Shown: positions 18,248-29,913, counted from the stretch's first letter. The stretch: DNA of 64,000 nucleotides from Cerrena zonata (GCA_038087015.1 JASBNA010000047.1:290442-354441), one strand, 5' to 3'. The notes: a model not told the origin generated them from the sequence alone. Numbers and translations are program-made.

Positions 18248-20029
18248 CTAATTTTCTTCTTTTTCTTCACCTTTAACCAAAGCATCTGGTTTTAAGGTTG
18301 GGAATAATAAAACTTCTCTAATAGTATTAGAGTTGGTCAAGAACATGGCCAATCTATCAATACCACAACCCCAACCAGCAGTTGGTGGTAAACCATATTC
18401 TAAAGCATTACAGAAGACTTCATCAACCATTTGAGCTTCGTCATCACCTTGAGCTTTTTGCCTGGCTTGTTCTTCGAATCTTTGTCTTTGATCAAATGGA
18501 TCGTTCAATTCGGTATAAGCGTTAGCAATTTCTTTAGTAGCAACGAAAACTTCGAATCTTTCACATAACCCAGGGATTTTTCTATCCTTTTTAGCTAATG
18601 GAGACATCATTTGAGGATGACCAAAGATAAAAGTTGGGTTAATGGAAGCATCTTCTAATTCACCAACTAATTTATCTAACATTCTAGCGTTAGTTAAAGG
18701 AGGAGAGCAATCTAATTTGTTATCAATTAAGATTTGTTTCAAGAATTTAGCAGTTTCTTCAGTGTGTAATTGATCTCCAGATGGGAATTTAACATTATAA
18801 ACTTTTTCTAATTCTTCAATCATATTAATTCTCTTCCAAGGTCTAGAGAAATCTAAGGTTAATTCTTCACCTTGTGGGCCATCAGGGTGATATTTGACTT
18901 TATAATCACCGGTAATATCTTTAACCATTTCAGAAAATAACAATTCAGTCATATCCATTAAATCATAGACATCAGCATAAGCTTGATAGAATTCACAAGT
19001 GGTGAATTCAGGGTTATGGGTCATATCAATACCTTCATTTCTGAATTGACGACCAATTTCGTAAACTCTGTCCATACCACCAACAACTAATTCTTTTAAG
19101 AATAATTCTGGAGCAATTCTCATGAACATATCCATATTTAAATCGTTATGATGAGTAATGAAAGGTTTAGCGGTAGCACCACCAGCGATAACGTTTAAAA
19201 TTGGAGTTTCAACTTCAGTAAAATCTCTTGAATCCAAAAATTTACGAATGTAACTAATAATTTTAGATCTAACTTTGAAACGATCTCTAACATCATCGTT
19301 AACAATTAAATCTAAGTAACGTTTTCTGTATCTAGCTTCTTGATCTTTGAAACCATAATGTTCGGTAGGTAACATATGTAAACAAGGAGTTAATAATTGA
19401 ATGGCAGTTGAAAAAACAGAAAGTTCCCCTTCACCACCTTTAGCAGGAGCAGTTCTACCTGGATAACCGGTAACACCAATGATATCACCTCTTCTTAAGT
19501 ATTCATGCATTTGTTCGTATAATTCAACGGATTCGACATCTTGAGCTTGGGCCATAATTTGAACTTGAACACCATCACCTTTTAAAACATAAAATTTCAA
19601 TTTGGAACCAGCTTCTCTTTTGGTCATGATTCTACCAGTGATTTTAACTTCAACGTCTTTTAAAGTTTCACCTCTTTTCAAATGACCGTATTTATTCAAG
19701 AACTCTGGAACAGTAATATTAAGACTAAACTTGTGAGGATATGGGTTGAAAGATCCTGGGTTAGCATCATGTTCTTTTCTCAATTCGTCAATTTGACGGG
19801 ATCTGATTTCGTAATATTGATTTGGGTTCAAATCAGCCAATTGGTCCTTCTTTTTGGAAACTTTAGGAGCAGAAGCAGCAGTTTTAGCAGCTTTTTCTGC
19901 TCTTTTGGCTTCAACTGCTCTTTGTTTTTGTCTTTTTTTCAATTCAGTTTTAGAAACTTGTTCTCCAGTAACATCGTCCAAATATGTTTTGGCAACTTGC
20001 TCGGTAACTTCTTTAACAGCGTCAGACAT
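18248..20029 (-). CDS. KRS1: Cytosolic lysyl-tRNA synthetase
   Basis: 593-residue class II aminoacyl-tRNA synthetase that charges tRNA-Lys. A basic, Lys/Ala-rich N-terminal extension (about residues 25-60) helps bind tRNA. The OB-fold anticodon-binding domain follows ([17 protein letters not shown]). Catalytic motif 2 is [18 protein letters not shown] and motif 3 is [13 protein letters not shown]. Strong codon bias points to high expression. It is divergent from eIF3h with a 249-bp shared promoter, giving two translation genes under one regulatory region. A 137-codon frame on the opposite strand over the N-terminal part is a shadow. Confidence 0.97.
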   Translation of the reverse strand: MSDAVKEVTEQVAKTYLDDVTGEQVSKTELKKRQKQRAVEAKRAEKAAKTAASAPKVSKKKDQLADLNPNQYYEIRSRQIDELRKEHDANPGSFNPYPHKFSLNITVPEFLNKYGHLKRGETLKDVEVKITGRIMTKREAGSKLKFYVLKGDGVQVQIMAQAQDVESVELYEQMHEYLRRGDIIGVTGYPGRTAPAKGGEGELSVFSTAIQLLTPCLHMLPTEHYGFKDQEARYRKRYLDLIVNDDVRDRFKVRSKIISYIRKFLDSRDFTEVETPILNVIAGGATAKPFITHHNDLNMDMFMRIAPELFLKELVVGGMDRVYEIGRQFRNEGIDMTHNPEFTTCEFYQAYADVYDLMDMTELLFSEMVKDITGDYKVKYHPDGPQGEELTLDFSRPWKRINMIEELEKVYNVKFPSGDQLHTEETAKFLKQILIDNKLDCSPPLTNARMLDKLVGELEDASINPTFIFGHPQMMSPLAKKDRKIPGLCERFEVFVATKEIANAYTELNDPFDQRQRFEEQARQKAQGDDEAQMVDEVFCNALEYGLPPTAGWGCGIDRLAMFLTNSNTIREVLLFPTLKPDALVKGEEKEEN

Positions 20030-20278
20030 CCTTGCTTATCCTTGAATTCTAATAGCAAAAGAAAAAGATGGTTCTTATCTTCAAATCACCGATGACTTCG
20101 TTCCTTTTTTCATAGTTTTCAACAAAAAATTTTTCGACTCATAAAAGCGATTATGTAATAAACACCAAAAGCTTAGGTAATGGCGAAAAAAGAGGAAAAT
20201 TGTTCAACGATGAAAAAAAAAGTGAAAATTTAAGCTGATGGCCCCAATACAAGAAGGATTAGACTACAGTGAGTTAAG

Positions 20279-21286
20279 ATGCCATCGAGACAAAGCGGAA
20301 AGAGCTATAAGAAGCCAAGTGCCACTGTACTTCAGATCGAGGCCAGTGCGTTGTTTTCCATCATCAAACACACCTCGGAAAACTATCCATCGTTATACTC
20401 GGGGGCCTTATTAGGGTTTGAAGATGATTCTGGGTTATTAGATATCACCCATGCTTATCCATATCCATACCCTGATCAGTATGAGGGAGGGTCGTTGCGT
20501 TCCAAGAGCGGGAACAGATATCAACAAGAGATCTTGGATACATTAAAGGAATTAGATCATGGGATTGAATTTCAAGGATGGTTTCAATCAACCGTTAGTG
20601 GAAGCTATGCCACCAACCAATTAGTTGATTCCTTAGCACAACAACAGTTGAGTAATAATAATGCATTTGTCTTGATTCATAATATGGCCTCGATTAACAA
20701 GGAGATTGAATTAAAAGCCATTAGATTGACTGAGAATTTTATTGGAGCTTATATCGACGGAAGATGGAAAACCAAGGATTTAGAAAATAACAAATTATCG
20801 TTTTTAAACATTTTCGAAGAAATTCCAATCAAGATTCACAATCAACACTTGGTTAATTTATATTTATCAAACTTAGAAGAAAAAGATATTAAATCGCAAG
20901 AAGAATTTGAATTATTCAATTTAAATTCAAATCAAAATTCCACTGCTCAATTATTAGAAAGTTTATATAGTCAAATTGATTCCTATAATTTCGATCAAAC
21001 CAATTTCAATTATTATCAAAGACAATTACAAAAAGAACATTCTAAAATTACTGCATGGAAACAACAAAGAAAATTAGATAATTTCGAAAGACAAAAGCGT
21101 GGAGAAGCCGAATTGGACCTTGACGAATGGCAATCGGTTTTCAGATTACCAAACGGTCCTTCAAGATATAATAATATCTTATACTCTCATACTATTGACG
21201 AATTGGCTGATGATCTTTTGAAAAAATGCGATGAAGAATTAACCAAGAGTTGTGCTATTGAAAGAAAATTAACTGCTCAAGATTAA
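20279..21286 (+). CDS. Translation initiation factor eIF3 subunit h
   Basis: 335-residue MPN-domain protein. The N-terminal part (VLQIEASALFSIIKH..., SGALLGFEDDSGLLDITHAYPYP, then GWFQSTVSGSY) matches the eIF3h pattern of S. pombe and animals. The JAMM metalloprotease His residues are absent (GWFQSTVSG), as expected for this non-catalytic MPN subunit. The middle is Asn/Gln-rich and a helical C-terminus follows (ITAWKQQRKLDNFERQKRGEAELD). S. cerevisiae has lost eIF3h, so the gene marks a lineage that keeps the larger eIF3. It acts in scanning and reinitiation on the 40S subunit. Divergent from KRS1. Confidence 0.88.
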   Translation: MPSRQSGKSYKKPSATVLQIEASALFSIIKHTSENYPSLYSGALLGFEDDSGLLDITHAYPYPYPDQYEGGSLRSKSGNRYQQEILDTLKELDHGIEFQGWFQSTVSGSYATNQLVDSLAQQQLSNNNAFVLIHNMASINKEIELKAIRLTENFIGAYIDGRWKTKDLENNKLSFLNIFEEIPIKIHNQHLVNLYLSNLEEKDIKSQEEFELFNLNSNQNSTAQLLESLYSQIDSYNFDQTNFNYYQRQLQKEHSKITAWKQQRKLDNFERQKRGEAELDLDEWQSVFRLPNGPSRYNNILYSHTIDELADDLLKKCDEELTKSCAIERKLTAQD

Positions 21287-21340
21287 TCTGTAAATTATAT
21301 ATTAAATTAAGTTGTTATTTAGTTGTTTTAACTATGGTAA

Positions 21341-21374
21341 GTAAGTTGTAAGTTAAAGTAAGTTGTAAGTTAAA
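21341..21374. repeat. 17-bp tandem duplication
   Basis: GTAAGTTGTAAGTTAAA is repeated exactly twice, head to tail, in the spacer after the eIF3h stop codon and about 115 bp before the DET1-like gene. Confidence 0.9.
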
Positions 21375-21488
21375 GTATCCATTTATCCTAACGCACTTAT
21401 GACCGATTTTTTTGCTCTCAGCTGATACCCTTTTGAAAAAAGATCAAAGGTGATTTTTGATAACAAGCAACTACTTTCTTTAATCAGG

Positions 21489-22518
21489 ATGGGTAAGCCA
21501 AAGGTACGTATAAGGAAGATCTGGATCAGATCCTGAATGGTACTAACCGGGTATTTAGTATATTTTATTAGTCAGACACGGAGAAAGTGAAGGAAATTGT
21601 GATAAATCAGTTAATAGATTTACACCAAATCATATAGTGGCCCTTACGGAACAGGGACATATCCAAGCTTTAAGAGCAGGACAGGTGTTAAAAGACTTTC
21701 TACAACAAGAAATCTTATCGGATGTCTGTAAGAAGGTTCGGAATCCAAAAAGTATAATGTTTTATACGTCACCGTATTTAAGAGCACGACAAACGTGTAA
21801 TAATATTATTGAAGGAATTAAAGATTTACCCGGAGTAGAATATAACATCCATGAAGAACCCCGAATGAGAGAACAGGATTTTGGGAATTTCCAAAGCACC
21901 CCAGAAGAAATGGAATCAATTTGGGAAGAACGAGCTCATTATGGGCATTTTTTCTATAGAATCCCCCACGGAGAAAGTGCTGCTGATGTTTATGATCGTA
22001 TTGCTAGTTTTAATGAGACGTTATTTCGACAATTCCAGCAAGACGATTTCCCCAACATTTTGATCTTGGTGACCCACGGAATATGGGCAAGAGTGTTTTT
22101 AATGAAATGGTTTCGTTGGTCTTACGAAGAATTTGAATCCTTAAGAAATATCCCCCATTGCCAGTATCTAATCATGAAACGTTGTGAAGAAAACGGCAAG
22201 TTCTGCTTGAAAACTCCTTTGAAAACTTGGGATGAGTTACCAGAATCAGATATCGACGACGAAGAAGTACAAAAAGAGTTTAAAGATGAAGTTACCTTCA
22301 ATACCAAGGGAAAAATTCATAATCCTGAAGACATGGATATCTCTTCCATCTTGCGAGCTCAGAAAAACGCCATCAAGGCTTCTAGATATAAAGATCGGGA
22401 AATCAAAAAACAATTCGAGTCAATTAAACATGGGTCCAAGTACTCTGATAAAATAAAGTCCCGGTTCAAACTAGAAAACCAAAGCGTAGCCAACAGCGTC
22501 GAAGACCTATCGAAGTAG
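21489..22518 (+). CDS. DET1: Histidine-phosphatase-superfamily acid phosphatase, DET1-like, one intron
   Basis: Exons 21489-21503 and 21559-22518, with a 55-nt intron (GTACGT donor, TACTAAC branch point at 21541, TTTAG acceptor). The product is 324 residues starting MGKPKYILLVRHGESEGN. The RHGE catalytic motif is split off only a few codons after the splice. Other family blocks are PNHIVALTEQGHIQA, FYTSPYLRARQT, EQDFGNFQ, YGHFFYRIPHGESAADVYDR and VTHGIWARVFLMKWFRW. These closely follow S. cerevisiae Det1, an acid phosphatase connected with sterol transport. The C-terminal about 100 residues are Lys/Glu-rich and absent from the yeast protein as I recall it. Confidence 0.92.
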
Positions 22519-22908
22519 TCTCAACAGTTTATAGTACATTATTTATTCAGAAATCATATATTTATCATTACCATATTCGTATATTCATGTATTCATAGAT
22601 CATATTCATGTTCATATTCAGATCATGTCATGGCTGCAACATGGTGGAGGGACTACCATCACCTTATTCACCCTCGGAACAGGCTGATCCACCGGCGAAA
22701 AACTCCGTACCAATACCATCAACTGACGGAGCGTGAGCGAACTAAAAAAAAGGGTGAATGCCCCCGGTGCCCAATTGCTGCCGAAATATATATATAGGCC
22801 AGTCGATTCCCATAATTCCACTGGCAACTACTCTTTTTTTCTTTATATATTTTGATATACTTTGATATTTTCATCTCCCTATATATATAATAATAATACA
22901 ATTGCAAA
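22519..22908. other. TPI1 promoter region
   Basis: 390 bp with no gene. It holds ATATTCATG-type repeats near 22560-22622, a GC-richer block with CGGAAC and ACCGGCG near 22674-22696, and AT-rich TATATATATAGG near 22787-22798. I found no exact CGG-N11-CCG site here; the closest pair is spaced by nine bases. Confidence 0.5.
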
Positions 22909-23658
22909 ATGGCTCGTCAATTCTTTGTTGGTGGTAACTACAAAATGAACGGTACTACCGAATCAATCACTTCCATTATTGATACTTTAAATAAGGCTGA
23001 ATTACCAGCTAACGTTGAGGTTGTTATTGCTCCTCCAGCACCATACTTGGCCTTGGCTGTTGCTCAAAATAAACAAAAAACCGTTGAAGTTTCTGCTCAA
23101 AATGTTTACACCAAGACTTCTGGTGCTTTCACTGGTGAAATTTCTCCAGATCAAGTCAAAGACTTGGGTGCTACTTGGACTTTAACCGGTCACTCTGAAA
23201 GAAGAACCATTTTCAAGGAAAGTGATGAATTCATTGCTGAAAAGACCAAGTTTGCTTTGGAAAGAGGATTATCGGTTATCTTCTGTATTGGGGAAACTTT
23301 GGAAGAACGTAAATCTGGTATTACTCTTGAAGTCTGTGCTAGACAATTGGATGCTTTATCCAAGATTGTTTCTGACTGGTCCCATGTTGTTGTTGCTTAC
23401 GAACCAGTTTGGGCCATTGGTACTGGTTTGGCTGCTACTTCTGACGATGCTCAAGATACTCACAAACAAATCAGAGCTCATCTTGCTAAAACCATTGGTG
23501 AAAAACAAGCCTCTGAAGTTAGAATCTTATACGGGGGTTCTGCCAATGGTAAGAATGCTCCAGACTTCAAAGACAAGGCCGATGTCGATGGTTTCTTGGT
23601 TGGTGGTGCTTCCTTAAAACCTTTGGAATTCATTGACATTGTCAAAAGTAGATTGTAA
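22909..23658 (+). CDS. TPI1: Triosephosphate isomerase
   Basis: 249 residues, the normal length. It interconverts dihydroxyacetone phosphate and glyceraldehyde 3-phosphate in glycolysis. Catalytic residues are visible: Lys in GGNYKMNG, His in LTGHSERR, and Glu in [11 protein letters not shown]. The flexible loop 6 is WAIGTGLAA, and the phosphate-binding [10 protein letters not shown] is also present. Codon use is the most biased in the region (GGT, GCT, TTG, ACC, AAG), as expected of a glycolytic gene. A 131-codon frame in +1 inside it is a shadow. Confidence 0.99.
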   Translation: MARQFFVGGNYKMNGTTESITSIIDTLNKAELPANVEVVIAPPAPYLALAVAQNKQKTVEVSAQNVYTKTSGAFTGEISPDQVKDLGATWTLTGHSERRTIFKESDEFIAEKTKFALERGLSVIFCIGETLEERKSGITLEVCARQLDALSKIVSDWSHVVVAYEPVWAIGTGLAATSDDAQDTHKQIRAHLAKTIGEKQASEVRILYGGSANGKNAPDFKDKADVDGFLVGGASLKPLEFIDIVKSRL

Positions 23659-23963
23659 GTAGTCAATTGAGTTTGTAATGATTTAAAATGATTAAAAATA
23701 TACATTTATCCTAGTATTCGTTATGATGTAATGTCTCGGGCTAATGGACTCGATGTATCTCCGAACCACTAAACCTCCGAGGCTCCGGGTCTCCACCAAT
23801 ACCTGTTACCTTCATTACCTTCATTACCTTTGTTACTCCATTACCACCATTACTATCAATACCTTCAACAAGTTCAATATCTTGACTACATCGTAATTAC
23901 ATGTTGATTTCTGGATCGTATACATTGCTGCAAATTTTGACCTTTTTTCACAGAATTGCGAAT
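23659..23963. other. Convergent 3' region between TPI1 and the TatD-like gene
   Basis: 305 bp without genes. It holds several imperfect ATTACCTTC / ATTACC units (about 23805-23870), and otherwise poly(A)-signal-like AT-rich sequence. Confidence 0.5.
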
Positions 23964-25004
23964 CTATAAACCTAGCGATAATTGCAAATTTCTATCCAAC
24001 ACCACGCCAGCATGAGCTCTATCCCAGTTTCTCGCTTCACAGATCTTATTGAAGATATCGTTCAAATACCCTATATACTCTTCTTGCTTACCGTTTGTGA
24101 AAAATTGGTCGATTCCGAAATCAGTCTCAACCAATATTTGCTCATCGTCAAGCACCTCCATTAACCCATGTAGTAACTCAGACTTGTTCTCGGTTCCATT
24201 AATGTAGTCCGACATCAGAAAAAATAACCTTTGCGGTGATGTCTTATACTGCTTGATCCATTGTTCAGCTTGTTGAATCGATCCCGTGTAGGAATGTAAA
24301 ATTATACTGGGGATCTGTTGATATTCCCCCAGTTTTACAATTTCAAATAATGGACCTGGTGCTTTTACACAATGCAATGAAATGGGTTTCCGATACTCAT
24401 TGGCTAGTTGTAATTGCCTTTCCATTATCCTTTTTTGGTGTTCTATACTGGTTTTACTCATGGTTAATTTATTCACCTGCTGCTCAGGTATTGGCACTTG
24501 CTGATTCCCATAGTACCCATTACTTGGGATTCTAAATAACTTATCTAATCCTAATTCTCCTACACCAACCACCAGATACTTTTTGAGCTTTGTAGCTATC
24601 TTGTCTAAATACTCTTCTAGATTTATCGGTTCAGGTAATACTTCTAGTAACTCCTCTGATGGTGCCGGTTTTAAAACTGAGTAATAATGCTCTTTTTTAG
24701 TCTGCTTTGGCTCATCACTAAATAAATGAGAATACCACGGATGTATTCCAAAATATGGCACGACTGGATTAGTTGTCCCGTCCAATTTCTCTGCTATCTG
24801 GTCAATTATCTCAATATCAAGATGATTCGTTGACATTAAACTGAAAAATCCCCCTTTGTTCAATCGTTCTTCATGTCTTATGGTATCGACAATCTGCTCG
24901 ATCTGCTCCTCAGTACACTCAGTACTAAGATGACAATGACTATCTCCTAGTATTAGATCACTCGACATGCTAGTTTGCTTTCTCTTAAGAAAAGGTGGTG
25001 TCAT
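23964..25004 (-). CDS. TatD-family metal-dependent hydrolase
   Basis: 346 residues from the first ATG; a second ATG 12 codons in (MSSDLILGDSHCHL) may be the true start, because it begins right at the domain. The metal-binding HxH is in DSHCHL. Further family features are YFGIHPWYSH, VGVGELGLD, SLHCVKAPG, ILHSYTGS and LVETDFG near the C-terminus. TatD proteins are amidohydrolase-fold 3'-5' exonucleases or deoxyribonucleases involved in DNA repair. The closest S. cerevisiae relative is probably the uncharacterised YMR262W rather than the canonical TatD enzyme. It is divergent from TPS3. Confidence 0.85.
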   Translation of the reverse strand: MTPPFLKRKQTSMSSDLILGDSHCHLSTECTEEQIEQIVDTIRHEERLNKGGFFSLMSTNHLDIEIIDQIAEKLDGTTNPVVPYFGIHPWYSHLFSDEPKQTKKEHYYSVLKPAPSEELLEVLPEPINLEEYLDKIATKLKKYLVVGVGELGLDKLFRIPSNGYYGNQQVPIPEQQVNKLTMSKTSIEHQKRIMERQLQLANEYRKPISLHCVKAPGPLFEIVKLGEYQQIPSIILHSYTGSIQQAEQWIKQYKTSPQRLFFLMSDYINGTENKSELLHGLMEVLDDEQILVETDFGIDQFFTNGKQEEYIGYLNDIFNKICEARNWDRAHAGVVLDRNLQLSLGL

Positions 25005-25046
25005 TCTGCTGTACGTTATGTTAGTTGATTTTTAGTCCCCAGGAAA

Positions 25047-25058
25047 ACCTCCGTACAT
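25047..25058 (+). promoter_or_regulatory. Rap1-like motif ACCTCCGTACAT
   Basis: Identical over 12 bases to the motif at 2914-2925. It lies in the divergent promoter of the TatD-like gene and TPS3. Confidence 0.45.
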
Positions 25059-25247
25059 TTCCGTGCCACTTTCTTTCCTTTTCTTTGGCAACTTTACAGA
25101 ACCGTGTGGAAAGTTCATAGAAATGTTGCTACTTAATTGGAACATCACAGCAAGACACCATTATATTCGTATATATATATCTATTTGAACCGGTCTAGAT
25201 ATCAAAAGTCTAGTGGATTTTTCATACGTTACCCAATTTTGATTTGA

Positions 25248-28200
25248 ATGACTGTCATAATCGCATCCTTGTATGTTGAAAAATCATGTCCCAATTTTTT
25301 TAAAGATTTCAAATTTACTAACCAATTGACTTTAATCTAGGTTTTTGCCTTATACGGTGCAATTTGAGGTTGGTCCTCAAGCTGTTTTCGATGCTGACAT
25401 TGCTGAAAAAGATGCAACCGCATCCTCTTTACAGTCAAAGGCTAAACAGAGATCAAATTCAGCTCATAGTGGATCGCCAATTCCCCAAGGTATTCCTCAA
25501 GGAATTCCGAATCAAAGTTCAATATTACCATCTTTAAGTATTGCAAATTCTCAATTACATTCTCCTGCTAATTCGTCTCCGAAAACAAACGATCGCCGAT
25601 TATCAAACGATTCGCGTGGTTATGAAAAGCAATCGAATCCTGGAGGTCAATCTCCTGCATTATCAAGTAGTGATGTCGAACAGTTTTTCTATCTGCATCA
25701 CAAATCAAAGAAATCCTCTGGTGATAATGCCCCTCATAATCCTTTAACTGACAATTTAAATGAAAAATTGGCTTCTCATTATATTCAACCCCGTTCCCGT
25801 TATAACCAACAAGTTCCTTCTCTGGTTGTGGACCCTAAAAATAAAAAGGATGATGATATTGGCTTTTCTGGTTTGAAAATTAGCAGATCAAAAACTGATT
25901 TACCAAATTTGAACTCTTCAACAAGCTCTTTCACTAATTTAATTGGTGGTATGACCCCTAGCACTCCTGCAGCTCCCTCCAAACCAAGATCCGCATTATC
26001 AAGAGCAAACTTCACCTTACATGGTAATAGTAGTCATAATTCTTTAGCTATTGCTGAAGAAGAAGAAGAAGAAGAAAAAGGTAAACATGATTCAAGAAAA
26101 TCTTCCACTGATCAAAAGCCAACAAATCCAAATAATGAAGATTTGGATGATTGGAAAAATAACTTTAATGACGTTGCTCATGGTAGATCCGAAACTAAAT
26201 TAGCTCCATTTGGTGGGTTTTCGAATGCTAATTTAGAATCTGGTTTTTCAAACCAGCAAAATATTTTCGAAACAGCTCCTTGGAAAATTGTTTTAACTGA
26301 TAAAGGAAATGGGTCATTAACTAAAGCCGTTCGTTTATCAGTTGAAAGTGGGAAGATTCATAATCGTAAATGGGTTGGTACTTTATCAATGCCTAGTGAT
26401 GTTGTTCCATGTCATGTTATTGATAACATTGCTCAAAACTTAAGAGATGAATTTAACAGTGAAGCCGTTTTCCCTAATGATATCACTTTCCAAGGTCATT
26501 ATAAATCATTTTGTAAACAAATTCTTTGGCCCTCATTACACTATCAAATTCCTGATGATCCAAAATCAAAAGCTTTTGAAGATCATTCTTGGGGCCACTA
26601 CAAACTTTTAAATCAATTAGTTGCTGATAAAGTGGTTGAAGTTTATAAAAAGGAAAATGGCCACTTGGATCCAAATGACCCGGAGAATATTATATGGGTT
26701 CACGATTATCACTTATTATTAGTCCCTCAAATGATTCGTGAACAGTTACCAAACGCTAAGATTGGATTCTTCTTACACGTTTCATTCCCATCTTCAGAAG
26801 TTTTCCGTTGCTTTGCTCAACGTACTGCTTTATTGAAAGGTATTTTGGGTGCGAATTGTGTTTCTTTCCAAAATCAAGAATACGTCAGACATTTCTTGCA
26901 AACCTGCAATCGTCTTTTACTAGCTGATACTAATGAATTCGGAATTACATATGATGGTAAATTTACTAGCATTACCACTATTCCAGTTGGTATAGATGCC
27001 AATTCCTTAAGTCAAGCTATAATGAGTAATGAAGCCAACGAATGGAGAAAATTAATTAGAGAAAGATGGAGTGACCAAAATTTGATTGTCTGTAGAGATA
27101 AATTGGACAAATTAAGAGGTATCAAACAAAAATTACTAGCTTATGAAAAATTTTTACTTGAAAATCCTGAATTTGTCGATACCACTGTTTTAATTGAGAT
27201 TTGTATTGGTAGTTCCCATGATTCTTCTTATGAAAGTGAAATCATGCAAATTGTGGCAAGAATTAATTCACTCCCAGAAAACATATCAGTTTCCCAACCA
27301 GTTGTTTTATTACAAAAAGATATTGATTTTGAACAATATTTGGCCTTACAATGTGAAGCTGAAGTTTTTGTGGTCTCCTCCATGAGAGAAGGTATGAATT
27401 TAACCTGTCACGAGTTTATTATTGCAACAACTGAAAAGAAATCTCCCTTAATGTTATCTGAGTTTACAGGATCTTCTCAATTGTTAGACCATAGTGGTAA
27501 AGGTGCTATTCTAATTAATCCTTGGGACATAAAAAAATTTGCTGAAATGTTTAAATATGCTTTGACTATGAATCCAGCAGAAAAATTAGAACGCTGGAGA
27601 AATTGCCATGATACGGTTGTAACTCATGATTCTAAGGCTTGGGTTGTGAGCTGCATCGATAGTATAAATGAAGCTTGGGATCGTGACCAATGTCGCCACT
27701 TGAGCAGTTTGACTCCTTTTACAAGAGATGTTTTTGAAAATTTTTATAATGATCAACAAACAGGGACAGGTAAAAACATTTACTTCTTGAATTTGGAAAC
27801 TCCATCTGCTATAAGCCCCACTAATATAAATGATCTTAACAAGGTAGCTGCTGGAGTTAGTGATCCAAGCAAAACTCCATTCTCCGAGCCTAATAAAATT
27901 TCTAAGCTTTTAAATGGGCTTTTATCAGATCCTAGAAATCAAGTTTACCTCATCAGTTTTATGAAGAGGAAAGATTTAGAGGCGTTGTATAGAACGGTTC
28001 CAAATTTAGGTTTGATAGCTGAGAATGGTGGTTATATTAAACTTATTGGTTCTACCAGATGGGTTTCAATTGTTGATGAAAATGAATTAAAGTATTGGAT
28101 GCCCCAAGTTAGACAATTGATTGAAGCAAAAGCAGAAAGATTAATAGGATCACATTGTGAAGTGGAAGATTGTACAGTCAGATTTCATCCAGGTACTTCC

Positions 28201-28776
28201 ATAAAAGAAGATCGTGAAAGAAGTTTGGATACCATGGGTGATACTATTCAACATATAAATGATGTGTTTGGAGATAGAGATGGAGTTCATGCTGCATTAA
28301 TCAAAAATGTAGTTGTTGTTCAACAAGACCATCTTTGTTTAAAAGCTTTGAAGTTCATTGTATCATATTATAATCATAAATCATCCGGTACGCCATCGAA
28401 AGAATTGATTGAAGAATACCAAGTTAAACGAGTACCTTCCTCGGTACCAACTACTCCAAGTGCTGAGCACCATCCAGATGATCCAATAATTTCGCCAATT
28501 GCATCACCAGCCAATCCAAACTTCCCACGTAATTCACCATTTGGGAAAGTTTCCTCTAAGAGTCCGGTGTCATCAGTATTTTTCAGCGGAGGATCTACTA
28601 GGATCGATGATCCAAGTTTTGAGTATGTAAATAATTTAAAAGAGTCAGGAGAAGTGGATAACGTCTTGACTATTACTGTGTTAGGAGCCGATACCGATGT
28701 TAGGACTTCGGCATATTACAGAGTTGCAGGTAAAAATGAACTTTTAGGTATTTTATCTAATACGGATGCCGCATGA
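25248..28776 (+). CDS. TPS3: Trehalose-6-phosphate synthase/phosphatase regulatory subunit, one intron
   Basis: Exons 25248-25270 and 25341-28776, with a 70-nt intron (GTATGT donor, TACTAAC branch point, ATCTAG acceptor). Splicing yields MTVIIASLFLPYTVQFEV, which aligns with the N-terminus of yeast Tsl1. The product is 1152 residues. A Ser-rich regulatory region (about 1-310) is followed by a GT20 synthase-like domain (WVHDYHLLLVPQMIRE, IGFFLHVSFPSSEVFRC, VSSMREGMNL) and a HAD phosphatase-like domain. In the latter the usual DxDxT nucleophile motif is replaced by FLNLETPS, so phosphatase activity is unlikely. It should stabilise and regulate the Tps1/Tps2 complex, linking trehalose synthesis to stress. 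Confidence 0.95.
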
Positions 28777-28873
28777 ATAAGAGTTATATAGAAACATTTG
28801 AATAAAATGTATATAAAAAAAATAGATACATACATATAGATATACTGTACATTCGTTAGGCCATCAAAACTAT

Positions 28874-29812
28874 TTAAAATTGTTTATCTTTATAGCTAGT
28901 AGCAATCATATTATTTAATTCATCGAAGGTATCCAATAACGCCTTATCCTCATCTTCATCCATTGGATTCATTTTGTTCCAGTAATGCACCAAGAATTCA
29001 TCTTCACTAACAAAGTTTGAGTCTTTAGGTCGGTTGACGGTCCATAAGGTTTCTTTAGATCTTTTATAAGTTTCACGGTCGTCTTCCATTCTCATTAGGA
29101 TTTGCTTTTTGGTAAGAAGGTTTGTATCTGGTTTAGTAGTTGTGGGTTTCGTATTAGGTTTGTTAATTCTAACATTGAATAATTCGTCTTCTTCTAATGG
29201 GGCATCTAAGTATTCGCCATGTTTTAGTAATCTAAGTCTTTCATATTGGCTTTGTTTCTTCTTTTTGATAAGCAACTCCCAAGTAAGTATTAATGGGTCA
29301 ATATTATTAGAAGGTTCGTCTTCTAATTCTACTTCTGGGTAAGGAATATTTAAATCCAAATTTTTCAAGTCATCTGCATTGAATTGATTTTGGATCGAAT
29401 TATATTTGAGTTCATAATCATCGTAATCGATTTTGAATGTTTTAGAAATGTTTTTCAAACTGGTATAGATATTGTGCAAACTTGTTATATTGGACCCTGG
29501 TAAAACTTTTAATAAAATTCGAGGTAAGGAGTTTTTAACGCTATGAATATAAGGATAATTGTAGTGTGACTTTGGTTGTTCTGAAACAGCAGTAGATTCG
29601 TGAATCAACACTTCAATGAATTGAAATATGGTTGATTTAGTATTTAATTCAACTGCATCATCGTTTATTGAATCGATTATTGAGTGAAATAAGTAGTCTT
29701 CACTTTCAGCATTTTTCAAAGCAAAATGAGCAGCTCGGGTCAAGTTTTGAAGAGAAGGGGTTAAGCTTCTTAGTATCTGGTTAAGCTTAGTGCTTGCTTC
29801 AAAGGAGTCCAT
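28874..29812 (-). CDS. CTK3: CTD kinase I gamma subunit
   Basis: 312 residues. The N-terminal helical domain (MDSFEASTKLNQILRSL..., RAAHFALKNAESEDYLFHSII..., TKSTIFQFIEVLIHES) fits the CID-like Ctk3 N-terminal domain. The C-terminal part has the conserved TKKQILMRMEDDRETYKRSKE helix. Ctk3 partners with the kinase Ctk1 and cyclin Ctk2 to phosphorylate Ser2 of the RNA polymerase II CTD during elongation. It converges with TPS3 (97 bp apart). Another CTD-modifying gene, RTR1, lies about 10 kb away. Confidence 0.85.
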   Translation of the reverse strand: MDSFEASTKLNQILRSLTPSLQNLTRAAHFALKNAESEDYLFHSIIDSINDDAVELNTKSTIFQFIEVLIHESTAVSEQPKSHYNYPYIHSVKNSLPRILLKVLPGSNITSLHNIYTSLKNISKTFKIDYDDYELKYNSIQNQFNADDLKNLDLNIPYPEVELEDEPSNNIDPLILTWELLIKKKKQSQYERLRLLKHGEYLDAPLEEDELFNVRINKPNTKPTTTKPDTNLLTKKQILMRMEDDRETYKRSKETLWTVNRPKDSNFVSEDEFLVHYWNKMNPMDEDEDKALLDTFDELNNMIATSYKDKQF

Positions 29813-29901
29813 GTTACCAGCGTTTTATTAATCGTGGTTGTTATGCAAATTATCAGCTGGAGTTTTTCAAATAGAGTACTCAGTTAGCTCGAGATTTTTA
29901 G

Positions 29902-29913
29902 ATGTACGGGTGT
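29902..29913 (-). promoter_or_regulatory. Rap1-like motif (ACACCCGTACAT on the minus strand)
   Basis: An exact match to the classical Rap1 consensus ACACCCRTACAT, between CTK3 and TIF11. Rap1 drives many translation genes in yeasts, so a role at TIF11 is plausible though the site is about 710 bp away. It lies 90 bp from CTK3. Confidence 0.5.

Noticed and set aside
19682..20095. 137-codon frame antisense to the KRS1 N-terminus
   Set aside because: It is the complement of a Lys/Ala-rich coding region and has no independent support.
22689..22710. Gal4-type site in the TPI1 promoter
   Set aside because: The CGG and CCG half-sites are separated by nine bases, not eleven.
23222..23617. 131-codon frame inside TPI1
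   Set aside because: It is an out-of-phase shadow created by strong codon bias.
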